This document shows, piece by piece, positions 42,878-50,815 of a DNA stretch of 64,000 nucleotides. A model generated the notes under the pieces. It made no database searches and was not told the DNA's origin. It saw nothing but the letters and a program-made list of their open reading frames with translations. The stretch covers positions 1-64,000 of the forward strand of contig NZ_JBNAFY010000010.1 in assembly GCF_049800915.1 (NCBI RefSeq), in the 5' to 3' direction. This DNA comes from Amaricoccus macauensis_A. Its GTDB lineage: Bacteria > Pseudomonadota > Alphaproteobacteria > Rhodobacterales > Rhodobacteraceae. The position numbers were made by a program, and so were the translations under genes. Position 1 is the first letter of the stretch, and the number at the start of each line of letters is the position of its first letter.

Positions 42878-43277
42878 TCGGAACCTCCTTTAAAACTGCT
42901 GCGATAGTGCAGCGGCTTTATGGGAAGTCAAAGTGCTCCGAATCGCAATGGTTTTATTGCGTATTTCGACCACATATTGTGGTTGACAGACAAGTGTCCA
43001 CAACCTGCTGTCAGTAGGTTGTTAAGGATAGCAGCTCGCGCTTAGGTTGAATTTATGCAGGATAATTTGGGTTCTACCTACACAGGTTGATGCGGGAGTA
43101 CCTCTGTTCGGTCCGTCCAAGAAGTTGGGGGCGGTCTGTAAGATGACTTCTTCTTTTGTTAGCCTGCGGAACGGGCCACCAGAGGCATGCGCAGCAAACA
43201 CACTTCCCAGATAGCGTTTCAATCCGCGACGATTTTGCACTAAGCCCGTTTCCGCAACGCATGCGGGAGGCTTCGCC

Positions 43278-44315
43278 TTGAAAACTCTGGTCACAGGCAG
43301 CGCCGGCTTCATCGGCTTTCACGTGGCAAAGGCACTTCTCGCCCGCGGCGATGCGGTCGTCGGGCTCGACGTGGTCAACGATTACTACGATCCGGCGCTG
43401 AAGGAGGCCCGGCTGGCCGAACTGGAGCGTCTGGCCGAGGCCCGCGGCGCTGATTACAGCTTCCTGCGCGCCGATCTCGCGGACCGCGCCGCGGTCGAGG
43501 CCGCCTTCGAGACCCATGAATTCGATCGGGTGATCAATCTCGCCGCCCAGGCCGGTGTGCGCTACTCGCTCGAGAACCCGCTGGCCTATGTCGAGAGCAA
43601 CATCCTCGGCTTCACCCATATCCTCGAGGCCTGCCGCCATGCGGGTGTCGGCCATCTCACCTATGCCTCCACCTCGAGCGTCTATGGCGCCAACACCACC
43701 ATGCCGTTTTCTGAAGGACAGGGCGTCGATCATCCGCTGCAATTCTACGCCGCCACCAAGCGGGCGAACGAGCTGATGGCCCATGCCTACAGCCATCTCT
43801 ACGCCCTGCCGACGACGGGCCTGCGCTTCTTCACCGTTTACGGGCCCTGGGGCCGGCCCGACATGGCGCCGATGCTGTTTGCCTCTGCCATTTCCGCGGG
43901 CCGCCCGATCAAGGTCTTCAACCACGGCCGCCACAGCCGCGACTTCACCTATATCGACGACATCGTCGAGGGGGTGCTGCGTGCCTCCGACCGTCCGGCC
44001 GCGCCCGATCCCGACTGGGACCCGGCCGCCCCGGACCCCGCGACCTCGAACGCGCCCTTCCGGGTCTACAACATCGGCAACAACGCGCCCGTGGAGCTCG
44101 CCGATTTCATTGCCGCCCTCGAGGAGGCGCTCGGGCGGGAGGCGGTGAAGGAATACCTGCCGCTCCAGCCCGGCGATGTGCCCGATACTTATGCCGACAG
44201 TTCGCGGCTGGCGCTCTCGGCCAACTACCGCCCCGCGACCCCGGTGCGCGAAGGCGTGGCCCGCTTCATCGAGTGGTATCGCGATTTCTACGGGGAGGAG
44301 GCCAACCCCGCGTGA
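43278..44315 (+). CDS. NAD-dependent epimerase, UDP-glucuronate 4-epimerase-like
   Basis: This 345-residue short-chain dehydrogenase/epimerase starts at TTG with GGGAGG 7 nt upstream. Its motifs are the N-terminal VTGSAGFIGFHVAKALLARG and the catalytic Y157-x3-K161 in LQFYAATKRANE with the preceding TYASTSSVYGANTTMPFSE. The middle and C-terminal parts (FFTVYGPWGRPDMAPMLFAS, FTYIDDIVEGVLRA, PLQPGDVPDTYADSSRL) are characteristic of the CapI/LspL group that converts UDP-GlcA to UDP-GalA. With ugd upstream, the pair would deliver both uronic acid donors. It is followed by glycosyltransferases 70 bp downstream. Confidence 0.93.
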   Translation: MKTLVTGSAGFIGFHVAKALLARGDAVVGLDVVNDYYDPALKEARLAELERLAEARGADYSFLRADLADRAAVEAAFETHEFDRVINLAAQAGVRYSLENPLAYVESNILGFTHILEACRHAGVGHLTYASTSSVYGANTTMPFSEGQGVDHPLQFYAATKRANELMAHAYSHLYALPTTGLRFFTVYGPWGRPDMAPMLFASAISAGRPIKVFNHGRHSRDFTYIDDIVEGVLRASDRPAAPDPDWDPAAPDPATSNAPFRVYNIGNNAPVELADFIAALEEALGREAVKEYLPLQPGDVPDTYADSSRLALSANYRPATPVREGVARFIEWYRDFYGEEANPA

Positions 44316-44334
44316 GCCTCCGGACCCGTTTTCG

Positions 44335-44384
44335 CCATACGGTTTCCATACCGTTTCCATATCGAAACCATATCGATTCCCGCG
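44335..44384. repeat. 11-bp tandem repeat before the large glycosyltransferase
   Basis: GGTTTCCATAC (44341), CGTTTCCATAT (44352) and CGAAACCATAT (44363) repeat at exactly 11 bp, flanked by partial units. The phase equals about one helical turn. They fill the gap between the epimerase stop and the next ATG, replacing a normal ribosome site. This could be a regulator array or a slippage product. Confidence 0.6.
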
Positions 44385-44385
44385 C

Positions 44386-46884
44386 ATGACGCCCGCCCGC
44401 CTCCGTGCCCTCTATTCCGCCCTGCCGGACCCGGTGCGCAATGCCATCCCCCACCGGCTGGAGGCCTGGCTGCGCGGTCGGGCGGCGCGGCTGCGCGCAG
44501 GGCTCGCCACCAGCGCCTCGGGGCTCGAGGAGCGGCTCTGGCACGGGTTTTCCGAGGCTGCCTGCAGAGATCTCGAGGCATTGGTCGAAGGCGGAAATCC
44601 GAAGCAAGCCGCTGATTCCGCTTGGGTTCTCTCGCGCTGGCACGCGGCGCACGGCGATTTCAACACCGCACTCACCTGGATCCGGACCATGCGCGAGGCG
44701 CGCCCCGAGGCCGCTTTCGAGCGGCGGCAATATGCGCTCGAGGCGCTTTATCTGGGCCAGGCCGGGCAGGGGGCCGCGGCCCGGTCGCTGATTGCCGAAC
44801 GCCTCGGGGTGCGCGATCCCGACCCCTCGCTCTCGCTGATCCTCGCGGGGTCCTGGCGCATTGCTGGCGGCGACCCCCAGGGCCCGGAGGCGGATGCCGC
44901 CACGCTCACGCATATCAACGCCGTCTTCCGCCGTTTCGGGTTGCAGGAGGTGATCCGCCGCGATTCCAACAGCCTGCTTTCGCTGGACAATCTCAGCGGA
45001 ACCGCACCAGGGCCGCAGCCGGGAACGACGGGCCGGGTCACGGTGATCGTGCCGGTCTTCAATGCCGAGGCGACGCTCGCCACGGCGCTCCGGAGCCTCA
45101 CGGACCAGACCCATGGCGACCTGGAGATCCTGGTGGTGGATGATGCCTCCACCGATCACACCACCGATGTGGCGGCGGATCTCGCCCGAGAGGATTCCCG
45201 TATCCGACTGATCCGTCAGGAGAAGAACCAGGGCGGCTACATGGCGCGCACCCGCGCGATGGCGGAGGCCACGGGCGATTTCATCACCGTGCACGATGCC
45301 GATGACTGGTCGCACCCGGAGAAGATCGCCCGGCAATTGAGCGCCCTGCGACAGACCCGCGCGCCCTCGACCTTCTCGTCCTGGGTGCGCGCGACCCCCG
45401 ATCTCGCCTTTCTGGGCCCGGCGCGGGTCTTTCCCGACCTACTGGGGCTCAATGACAGTTCGGCCCTCTTCCGCCGGGAGCTTTTCGACCGCTTCGGGGG
45501 CTGGGACGCGGCGCGGATCGCCGCTGACAAGGAACTGATCTGGCGCTTCGAGCATCTCGCGGGCCGCCCGCGCGAGGCCTTCCGGCGACGGCTGATCCTG
45601 AAGGATTGCCCGCTGTCCTTCGGCCGGCTCATCCCCTCCTCGCTCACCCGCACCGGGGCGAGCCATGTGCTGACGATCTACCACGGGATCCGGCGCGAAT
45701 ACCGCGAGGCCGCGGCCTTCTGGCAGGCAAGCCTCGATCCGCAGATCACCCGCCGCGAGGGCTTCAAGCTCACGCCGCCCTATTTTCCCGCACCCGCGAT
45801 CCTGCGCCCCGAGCGGGGGACGGGCGCAGCCCTCGATGCGCTTTTTATCGGCGATTTCAACTTCCTGGGCGGCACGCAGAAATCCGGGCTCGCCATGGCC
45901 GGGGCGGCGCGGGCCGCCGGGCTTCGGGCCGGTCTCCTGCAGTATCGCCGCTACGACCAGGACGTGACCGTACCGCTTGCCCAGGATGTCCGCCGGCTGG
46001 CCGCAGAGCAGGACATGCGGATCGTGGCCCCCGGCGAGGCGGTGCGGGCAACCCATGTCATCGTCACCTATCCCCCGGTCTTCGCGGAGCTGATGGACCG
46101 GTTCCCGCAGGTGACGCACAAGACACTCACGGTGGTGGTCAACCAGATGGCCGAGCGCGACCGGGCCGGGCACGACGTGGCCTATGATCCGGCCCGCGTG
46201 CGCGCGCATCTCACCCGTGCGCTGGGGAGCGACGGACGCTGGGCGCCAATCTCGGGACGGGTGCGTGCGGCCATGGACGCGGACGCCCGCTATCCGGCGC
46301 CGCTCGGCGATACCTGGACGCCGCTGATCGATACGAAAACCTGGTGTGCGCATGTGCCCCGCTGGCGCGGCGCTGCCCGTCCGCGTCCGGTCATCGGGCG
46401 TCACGGGCGCGACCATCCGCTGAAATGGCCGCGCGATCCGGCGGCCCTGCGGGCGGCCTATTGCGCCGAGAAACCGTGCGAGGTGCGGTTCCTGGGCGGG
46501 GCGCATTTCGCGCGGGACCGCGTGGGGCGCTGGCCGAGGAACTGGCGGATCCATCCTTTCGACGGACGCGACGTGCGCCTCTTTCTCGCCGATCTCGATG
46601 TCTTCCTGCACTATCCGGACCCGGAATATTTCGAGGAATTCGGCCGTGCGCCGATGGAGGCGATGGCGGTGGGCGTGCCGGTGATCCTGCCCCCCGAATT
46701 CGAGCCGACCTTCGGGGAAGCCGCCCTCTACGCCGCGCCGGAGGAGGTCTGGCCGCTGATCGAGACGCTGTGGCGCGACAAGGCGGCTTGGGAGGCGCGG
46801 GTGGAGACGGGCCGGGCCTTCGTGCGGGAAACCTGCGCCTGGGAGGTCTTTCCAAAGCGGCTCGCACGGCTGGAGACAATATGA
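44386..46884 (+). CDS. Large two-domain glycosyltransferase (GT2 plus GT-B)
   Basis: This is an 832-residue protein. Residues 1-200 are helical and unassigned. Residues of about 215-440 form a GT2 domain: VTVIVPVFNAEATLATALRS, ILVVDDASTDHTTDVAADLA and the metal motif in DFITVHDADDWSHPEKIARQ. Residues of about 480-832 form a second domain starting LDALFIGDFNFLGGTQKSGL with a GT-B-like end (FEEFGRAPMEAMAVGVPVIL then PPEFEPTFGEAALYAAPEEV). Two catalytic domains would allow addition of two sugars in one polypeptide. The ATG at 44386 lacks a clear ribosome site. It overlaps the next GT2 by 4 nt (ATGA). Confidence 0.85.
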   Translation: MTPARLRALYSALPDPVRNAIPHRLEAWLRGRAARLRAGLATSASGLEERLWHGFSEAACRDLEALVEGGNPKQAADSAWVLSRWHAAHGDFNTALTWIRTMREARPEAAFERRQYALEALYLGQAGQGAAARSLIAERLGVRDPDPSLSLILAGSWRIAGGDPQGPEADAATLTHINAVFRRFGLQEVIRRDSNSLLSLDNLSGTAPGPQPGTTGRVTVIVPVFNAEATLATALRSLTDQTHGDLEILVVDDASTDHTTDVAADLAREDSRIRLIRQEKNQGGYMARTRAMAEATGDFITVHDADDWSHPEKIARQLSALRQTRAPSTFSSWVRATPDLAFLGPARVFPDLLGLNDSSALFRRELFDRFGGWDAARIAADKELIWRFEHLAGRPREAFRRRLILKDCPLSFGRLIPSSLTRTGASHVLTIYHGIRREYREAAAFWQASLDPQITRREGFKLTPPYFPAPAILRPERGTGAALDALFIGDFNFLGGTQKSGLAMAGAARAAGLRAGLLQYRRYDQDVTVPLAQDVRRLAAEQDMRIVAPGEAVRATHVIVTYPPVFAELMDRFPQVTHKTLTVVVNQMAERDRAGHDVAYDPARVRAHLTRALGSDGRWAPISGRVRAAMDADARYPAPLGDTWTPLIDTKTWCAHVPRWRGAARPRPVIGRHGRDHPLKWPRDPAALRAAYCAEKPCEVRFLGGAHFARDRVGRWPRNWRIHPFDGRDVRLFLADLDVFLHYPDPEYFEEFGRAPMEAMAVGVPVILPPEFEPTFGEAALYAAPEEVWPLIETLWRDKAAWEARVETGRAFVRETCAWEVFPKRLARLETI

Positions 46885-47741
46885 GGGACGCCTCGGTTCC
46901 GGACATCTCCGTGATCGTGCCGGTGCATCGGCACTGGGAGATCGTCGAGGTGCTGCTCGCGGCGCTCGGCGGCCAGACCCTGGCCCAGGATCGGTTCGAG
47001 GTGCTGATCGTGAACAACGACGCACCTGCGCCCCCGCCGCCCGTGGCCCTGCCGGAAAATGCCCGCATCCTGCCCTGCGAAACGCCCGGCTCCTATGCCG
47101 CGCGCAATGCCGGGGCCGCGCAGGCGCGGGGGAAATGGCTGGTGTTTACCGATGCCGACTGCCGCCCCGTGCCGGGCTGGCTCGACGCGCTCACGGGTGC
47201 GATGCCCCAAGGGCTGCGGGCCGGGCCGGTGGAAATGGAGCTGCCGCCCGAGCCCAATGCCCATGCGATCTACGATCTCGTGCGTGGCATTCCCCAGGCG
47301 CGTTACGTCGCCCATGGCTATGCGACCACCGCCAATCTCGCGGTGCCCCGGGAGATATTCGAGCGCTTGGGCGGGTTCGATGCCGCGCGGCGCTCCGGGG
47401 GCGATGCGGAGTTCTGCCGCAGGGCGGGCACGAGAGGATATGAGCTTTGCCTCGTGCCCGGGGCCGTGGTCGCGCATCCCTGCCGCACGAACTGGGAGGA
47501 GCTCGCGCTCAAGGCCCGGCGGGTGAAGGGCGGGCAGGTCCGGGCCGGGTCCGTGCGGCGGCGCATCTTCTGGACGCTGCGCAGTCTCGCGCCGCCCCTG
47601 CGCGATACGGTCTACTACCTTGCGAGCCCGCATCCTCTCCGCTTCCGGCTGATCGCCGCGGCCGTGCGCTTCAGGCTCTGGGGCGTGGAGCTTGCCGAGG
47701 TCGCCCGGTTGCTCGCGGGCGGGGCGGCGGAGCGGCGCTGA
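46881..47741 (+). CDS. Family 2 glycosyltransferase
   Basis: This 286-residue GT-A enzyme is translationally coupled to the preceding gene through ATGA. Its motifs are DISVIVPVHRHWEIVEVLLA, EVLIVNNDAPAP, GSYAARNAGAAQARGKWLVF and the metal site TDADCRPVPGWLDAL. The C-terminus carries the acceptor loop (GGFDAARRSGGDAEFCRRAG). It resembles hopene/EPS-type GT2 enzymes with D-x-D-C. Donor and linkage cannot be predicted. It is the last plus-strand gene before a block of sulfotransferases on the opposite strand. Confidence 0.88.
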   Translation: MRDASVPDISVIVPVHRHWEIVEVLLAALGGQTLAQDRFEVLIVNNDAPAPPPPVALPENARILPCETPGSYAARNAGAAQARGKWLVFTDADCRPVPGWLDALTGAMPQGLRAGPVEMELPPEPNAHAIYDLVRGIPQARYVAHGYATTANLAVPREIFERLGGFDAARRSGGDAEFCRRAGTRGYELCLVPGAVVAHPCRTNWEELALKARRVKGGQVRAGSVRRRIFWTLRSLAPPLRDTVYYLASPHPLRFRLIAAAVRFRLWGVELAEVARLLAGGAAERR

Positions 47742-47756
47742 CCCCCGAAGGCAGGA

Positions 47757-47935
47757 TCAGGCCTTTTCCGGATCCGTGCTGTAGCCGAAGGCCTCGAAAT
47801 CGAGCCGGTAGCGCTCGGCCACCTTGGCGGCGATCTCGTCGGTGTAATATTTCAGGATCTTGCTGTTGGAATTGGTCTGCATCGGCGCGCGGTTCTCCTC
47901 GACGAGGGCCTTGCGGTCATTCCTGTCTACCCTCC
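47757..47935 (-). pseudogene. C-terminal remnant of a sulfotransferase
   Basis: The minus-strand frame ending at 47757 encodes about 60 residues that look like a sulfotransferase C-terminus: LVEENRAPMQTNSNSKILKY, then YTDEIAAKVAERYRLDFEAF and GYSTDPEKA. The end parallels that of the adjacent intact gene (LIAKRFERDIDGFGYVF), and the remnant is in the same reading phase directly beyond that gene's stop. No N-terminal PAPS motif is present, so it is a deletion remnant of a tandem paralogue or of an exchanged 3' end. It may also be a free small ORF, but no start signal is seen. Confidence 0.6.
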
Positions 47936-47981
47936 AACGGTGAGGCGGCCCGATCGCCGGGTCCGTCGGAAGGCCCGGGGC

Positions 47982-48731
47982 TCAAAACACATAGCCGAAA
48001 CCGTCGATGTCGCGCTCGAAGCGTTTGGCGATCAGCTTGCGGGTGTGATCGTTGTAGAGATCGCGGTAGCTGCCGGAGCGCGAGCGGGCGTTCACGTTGT
48101 TCTGCAGGGGCTTGAGGCGCACGCGCCCGCCGGAGCGCTCGTGGATCTCGTCGATCTTCTCGGCGAATTCCTCGATCTTGTAGACATAGTCCACCACCAC
48201 CTTGCCCGACTCGTCGGTGATCCAGTCGATCTGGTTCTGGTGCAGGGTCGGCACGAGGCAGGTGTCGCTGGCATGGGTGTGGCGCTCGCAGAACTCCTCG
48301 AAGCTGATCTTGTCGGAAATCTGCACGCCTTCGCTGCGGTAGTAGAGCGAAACCGCCCGGGCCCAGGGATTGCGCACGCTGGAAAACTTGAAGAAAGTCT
48401 CGAACATGGCGCGCGCGCGTTCGCGGACCTCGGCGTCGGTGGACACGTTCTCCGTCGGGAAGGTCTTGTTCTGCCGCAAAGCCTTCATCAGCTCATAGGC
48501 ATAGAGAATGTCGCGGATCTGGCAGATGTCGAGATGCGCGAAGGGATAGAGATAGGGGCCGCCGGGCGAGAGCTGCGCGCGCACGGATGTGGTGCCGGTC
48601 TTGGGCACGGCCACGAAGATGGCTTCCATGTCGAAATTGATCGCCCCGTTGAGCTGGGGCGGCACGGCCCGGCTCTGCAGGGGGCGCTGTCTCGCTTTCT
48701 TCCTGGCCTTGTCGTTCTCGTTCGACTGCAT
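47982..48731 (-). CDS. Sulfotransferase family 2 protein
   Basis: This is a 249-residue protein; ATG at 48731 is chosen, though a GTG 11 codons earlier is possible. After a basic disordered N-terminus comes the phosphosulfate loop MEAIFVAVPKTGTTSVRAQL and the 3'-phosphate motif KFSSVRNPWARAVSLYYRSE. HTHASDTCLVPTLHQNQIDW is typical of Sulfotransfer_2 (carbohydrate) enzymes. The C-terminus is LIAKRFERDIDGFGYVF. It acts in the cytoplasm by family analogy. It lies next to a second sulfotransferase C-terminus (47757) and is divergent from another sulfotransferase-like gene. Confidence 0.88.
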   Translation of the reverse strand: MQSNENDKARKKARQRPLQSRAVPPQLNGAINFDMEAIFVAVPKTGTTSVRAQLSPGGPYLYPFAHLDICQIRDILYAYELMKALRQNKTFPTENVSTDAEVRERARAMFETFFKFSSVRNPWARAVSLYYRSEGVQISDKISFEEFCERHTHASDTCLVPTLHQNQIDWITDESGKVVVDYVYKIEEFAEKIDEIHERSGGRVRLKPLQNNVNARSRSGSYRDLYNDHTRKLIAKRFERDIDGFGYVF

Positions 48732-48909
48732 CGAATGCTGCCCCTTTCCGAAGTTGCACGGCACGTTCCCGGGATCTGGTATGACCGTGGAATGTGCTTT
48801 TCAATACAACCCGCTCTAATTATCAGTGGCCGGTGAATTCGGTGGGCAGGGGGCCTGGCCCGCCCCGTCCTCATCCGGCCCTTGAATAGCATGCGAGTGT
48901 ATTGACCTG

Positions 48910-49830
48910 ATGCGTGAAAACCGGAAGATCTATTTCCACATCGGCGCACACAAGACCGCTTCCTCGTTTCTCCAGGCAAATCTGCGCACGTGCCAGAGCG
49001 CGCTCTCCCAGGCTGGACTCGATGTGGTTCTGCGCCAGGAAATCCTGAATACGCCCTTTGCAAAGGAGCTTGGCGAGGTTGCCCATGGCACGCGCGATCC
49101 GGATACGATGTCTCCCAGGTCGAAGAGAAACCTCGGGGAAATCCTGTCCCGCAGGAAGGGCGACATCCTCATCACGAACGAGGACTTGGTCAGCAGCCTG
49201 AACATCCAGGATTTCTACCAGAACATAGGCGCGGCGGCGCGCTACATCCGCGATGCGCTGCCGAATTTCGACGTCTTCTTCATACTCTACACCCGTACGC
49301 AGGCGGATTATCTCGAGTCCGTCTACATGCAATACGTGCATCTGGGCCGAAAACTGAAATTCGAGCAATTCATGAAGCGGACGGAGAACGTGGATTTCTC
49401 CTGGCTCAGGGTGGTCAAGGACCTGGCTTCCGTCGTGCCGCAGGAGCGTATCCTCATCCGTCCCTTCGAGAGGATCCGGCAGGCCGGATCGGATGACTTC
49501 TTCCGGGAGTTCCTGTCACTTTGCGGCATACAGGACACGGAAAAGTTTGAAGCGCAGAAAGAAACCAGCACGGGACGGGTCGCCAACCGCAGTTACGGCG
49601 AGCTTGGCATGAAGATCGCCCGCCAGGTCAATCCCATGCTGAACGAGCAGGAAAGAAAGCTTCTTCGCCGCTTCTTGCAGGAGCATTTCTCTACGGCCAC
49701 GCACCCCCGGGCCGCCCTGCTCGGTTCCGAGGCGCGAGCGGACATATTCGAAACATATGCGGCATCCAACCAGACGTTGTTCGAGAAATACGACCTCGGC
49801 GGGCCGGGTAATGGTCTCGGATATTACTGA
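48910..49830 (+). CDS. Sulfotransferase-like P-loop protein
   Basis: This is a 306-residue protein. The N-terminus KIYFHIGAHKTASSFLQANL is the phosphosulfate-type loop of a divergent sulfotransferase group. The 3'-phosphate element FFILYTRTQADYLESVYMQY occupies the expected place (R-x-x-x-Y instead of R-x-P-x-x). Downstream residues (ILIRPFERIRQAGSDDFFRE) resemble the family's acceptor helix. Base composition is less GC-rich than the glycosyltransferases by eye. It is 37 bp before another sulfotransferase on the same strand. Confidence 0.75.
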   Translation: MRENRKIYFHIGAHKTASSFLQANLRTCQSALSQAGLDVVLRQEILNTPFAKELGEVAHGTRDPDTMSPRSKRNLGEILSRRKGDILITNEDLVSSLNIQDFYQNIGAAARYIRDALPNFDVFFILYTRTQADYLESVYMQYVHLGRKLKFEQFMKRTENVDFSWLRVVKDLASVVPQERILIRPFERIRQAGSDDFFREFLSLCGIQDTEKFEAQKETSTGRVANRSYGELGMKIARQVNPMLNEQERKLLRRFLQEHFSTATHPRAALLGSEARADIFETYAASNQTLFEKYDLGGPGNGLGYY

Positions 49831-49867
49831 TCCAACACTCTTGTGCATCTTAACTGGGAAATGAATC

Positions 49868-50761
49868 GTGGACCATACTTCGCATCACAAGACCTTTCTG
49901 CTTGGCGTGGGATGCCAGAAGGGCGGAACCACTTGGCTGCATGACTACCTGCAACGTTCCGACGAGACCGATCTCGGGTTTCTGAAGGAATATCATGTGT
50001 TCGATGCCCTCGATCTGCCCAGTTCGAAGGCCTTTCGCCAACGCGTTCAGGCCAATGCCCGCAAGGCGCTGAAAACGCCGGGCATGCCCAGCGAGAAGCG
50101 ATCCAAGATCCTGCTCAGGCTTCAGTTCCTCCTCGATTCGGGCAGCTATTTCGATTACTTCCACTATCTTCTGCTGCGCGACCCCCGGGTCCGGCTGACC
50201 GCGGATATCACGCCGGCCTATGCCGGGCTGTCAGTCGAACGGCTCGCCCATATCCGGGATGGTTTCGCGATGCGGGGCGTGCCGGTAAAGGTCATTTTCC
50301 TGATGCGCGATCCCTTCGAACGGGTCTGGTCGGCCGTCCGCATGAGTTTTCGCAAGCATCGCGAAAAGGATCCGGATGCCAGGATCCTGCAGAAATCCGA
50401 GGAAGAGCGGCTGCTCGAAATCTACACGAAGTCGCCGCAGGTGCTCCGCACGCGCTATGACCGGACGATGGAGTGCATCGAACAGGTCTTTCCCCCGGAA
50501 AACATCCATTACGAGTTCTATGAAAGCCTTTTCACGGAAGCGGCCGTTTCCAGGATCTGCAACTTCCTCGAGATCGAGACGGTCCCTGCGGATTTCGGCA
50601 AGTTCGTGAATGCATCGCCCAAGACCGCGAATGTCTCGGAGCGCGCGAAAGACGAGGTCATGCAATATTACCGCAGCGTCTACGACGCGGTCGCGGCCAG
50701 GTTCGGGACCGAGACCGTCTGCAATGTCTGGCCGAATGCCCGCCCGTTGCTCATGGCCTGA
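49868..50761 (+). CDS. Sulfotransferase domain protein
   Basis: This is a 297-residue protein with a GTG start. The phosphosulfate loop is FLLGVGCQKGGTTWLHDYLQ, followed by the aromatic acceptor stretch (EYHVFDALDL). TADITPAYAGLSVERLAHIR and the 3'-phosphate site VKVIFLMRDPFERVWSAVRM complete the Sulfotransfer_1-like (heparan N-deacetylase/N-sulfotransferase-like) pattern. The C-terminus KTANVSERAKDEVMQYYRSV is also typical. It converges on the next sulfotransferase with a 54-bp gap. Together with its neighbours it argues for several distinct sulfation positions. Confidence 0.88.
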   Translation: MDHTSHHKTFLLGVGCQKGGTTWLHDYLQRSDETDLGFLKEYHVFDALDLPSSKAFRQRVQANARKALKTPGMPSEKRSKILLRLQFLLDSGSYFDYFHYLLLRDPRVRLTADITPAYAGLSVERLAHIRDGFAMRGVPVKVIFLMRDPFERVWSAVRMSFRKHREKDPDARILQKSEEERLLEIYTKSPQVLRTRYDRTMECIEQVFPPENIHYEFYESLFTEAAVSRICNFLEIETVPADFGKFVNASPKTANVSERAKDEVMQYYRSVYDAVAARFGTETVCNVWPNARPLLMA

Positions 50762-50815
50762 GCCGCAGAGGGGCGGGACGGCGGTGAGGCCGGGAGCGTA
50801 TCAACGCCCCCGGTT

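Larger units (their letters stand above)
42281..43277. other. ~1-kb low-GC gap with stem-loops and one small gene
   Basis: This region is visibly poorer in G+C than the rest of the window. It holds a 38-codon gene on the minus strand (42761-42877), hairpins at 42639-42663 and 42765-42807, and palindromes near 42971 (CCACATATTGTGG) and 43001-43021 (CAACCTGCTGTCAGTAGGTTG-type). A 96-codon minus frame at 43022-43312 lacks support. The composition suggests acquired or non-coding RNA-type DNA between two nucleotide-sugar genes. Confidence 0.55.

Noticed and set aside
43022..43312. 96-codon minus frame upstream of the epimerase
   Set aside because: The start lies inside the antisense of the epimerase gene and there is no ribosome site; listed only as a possible remnant.
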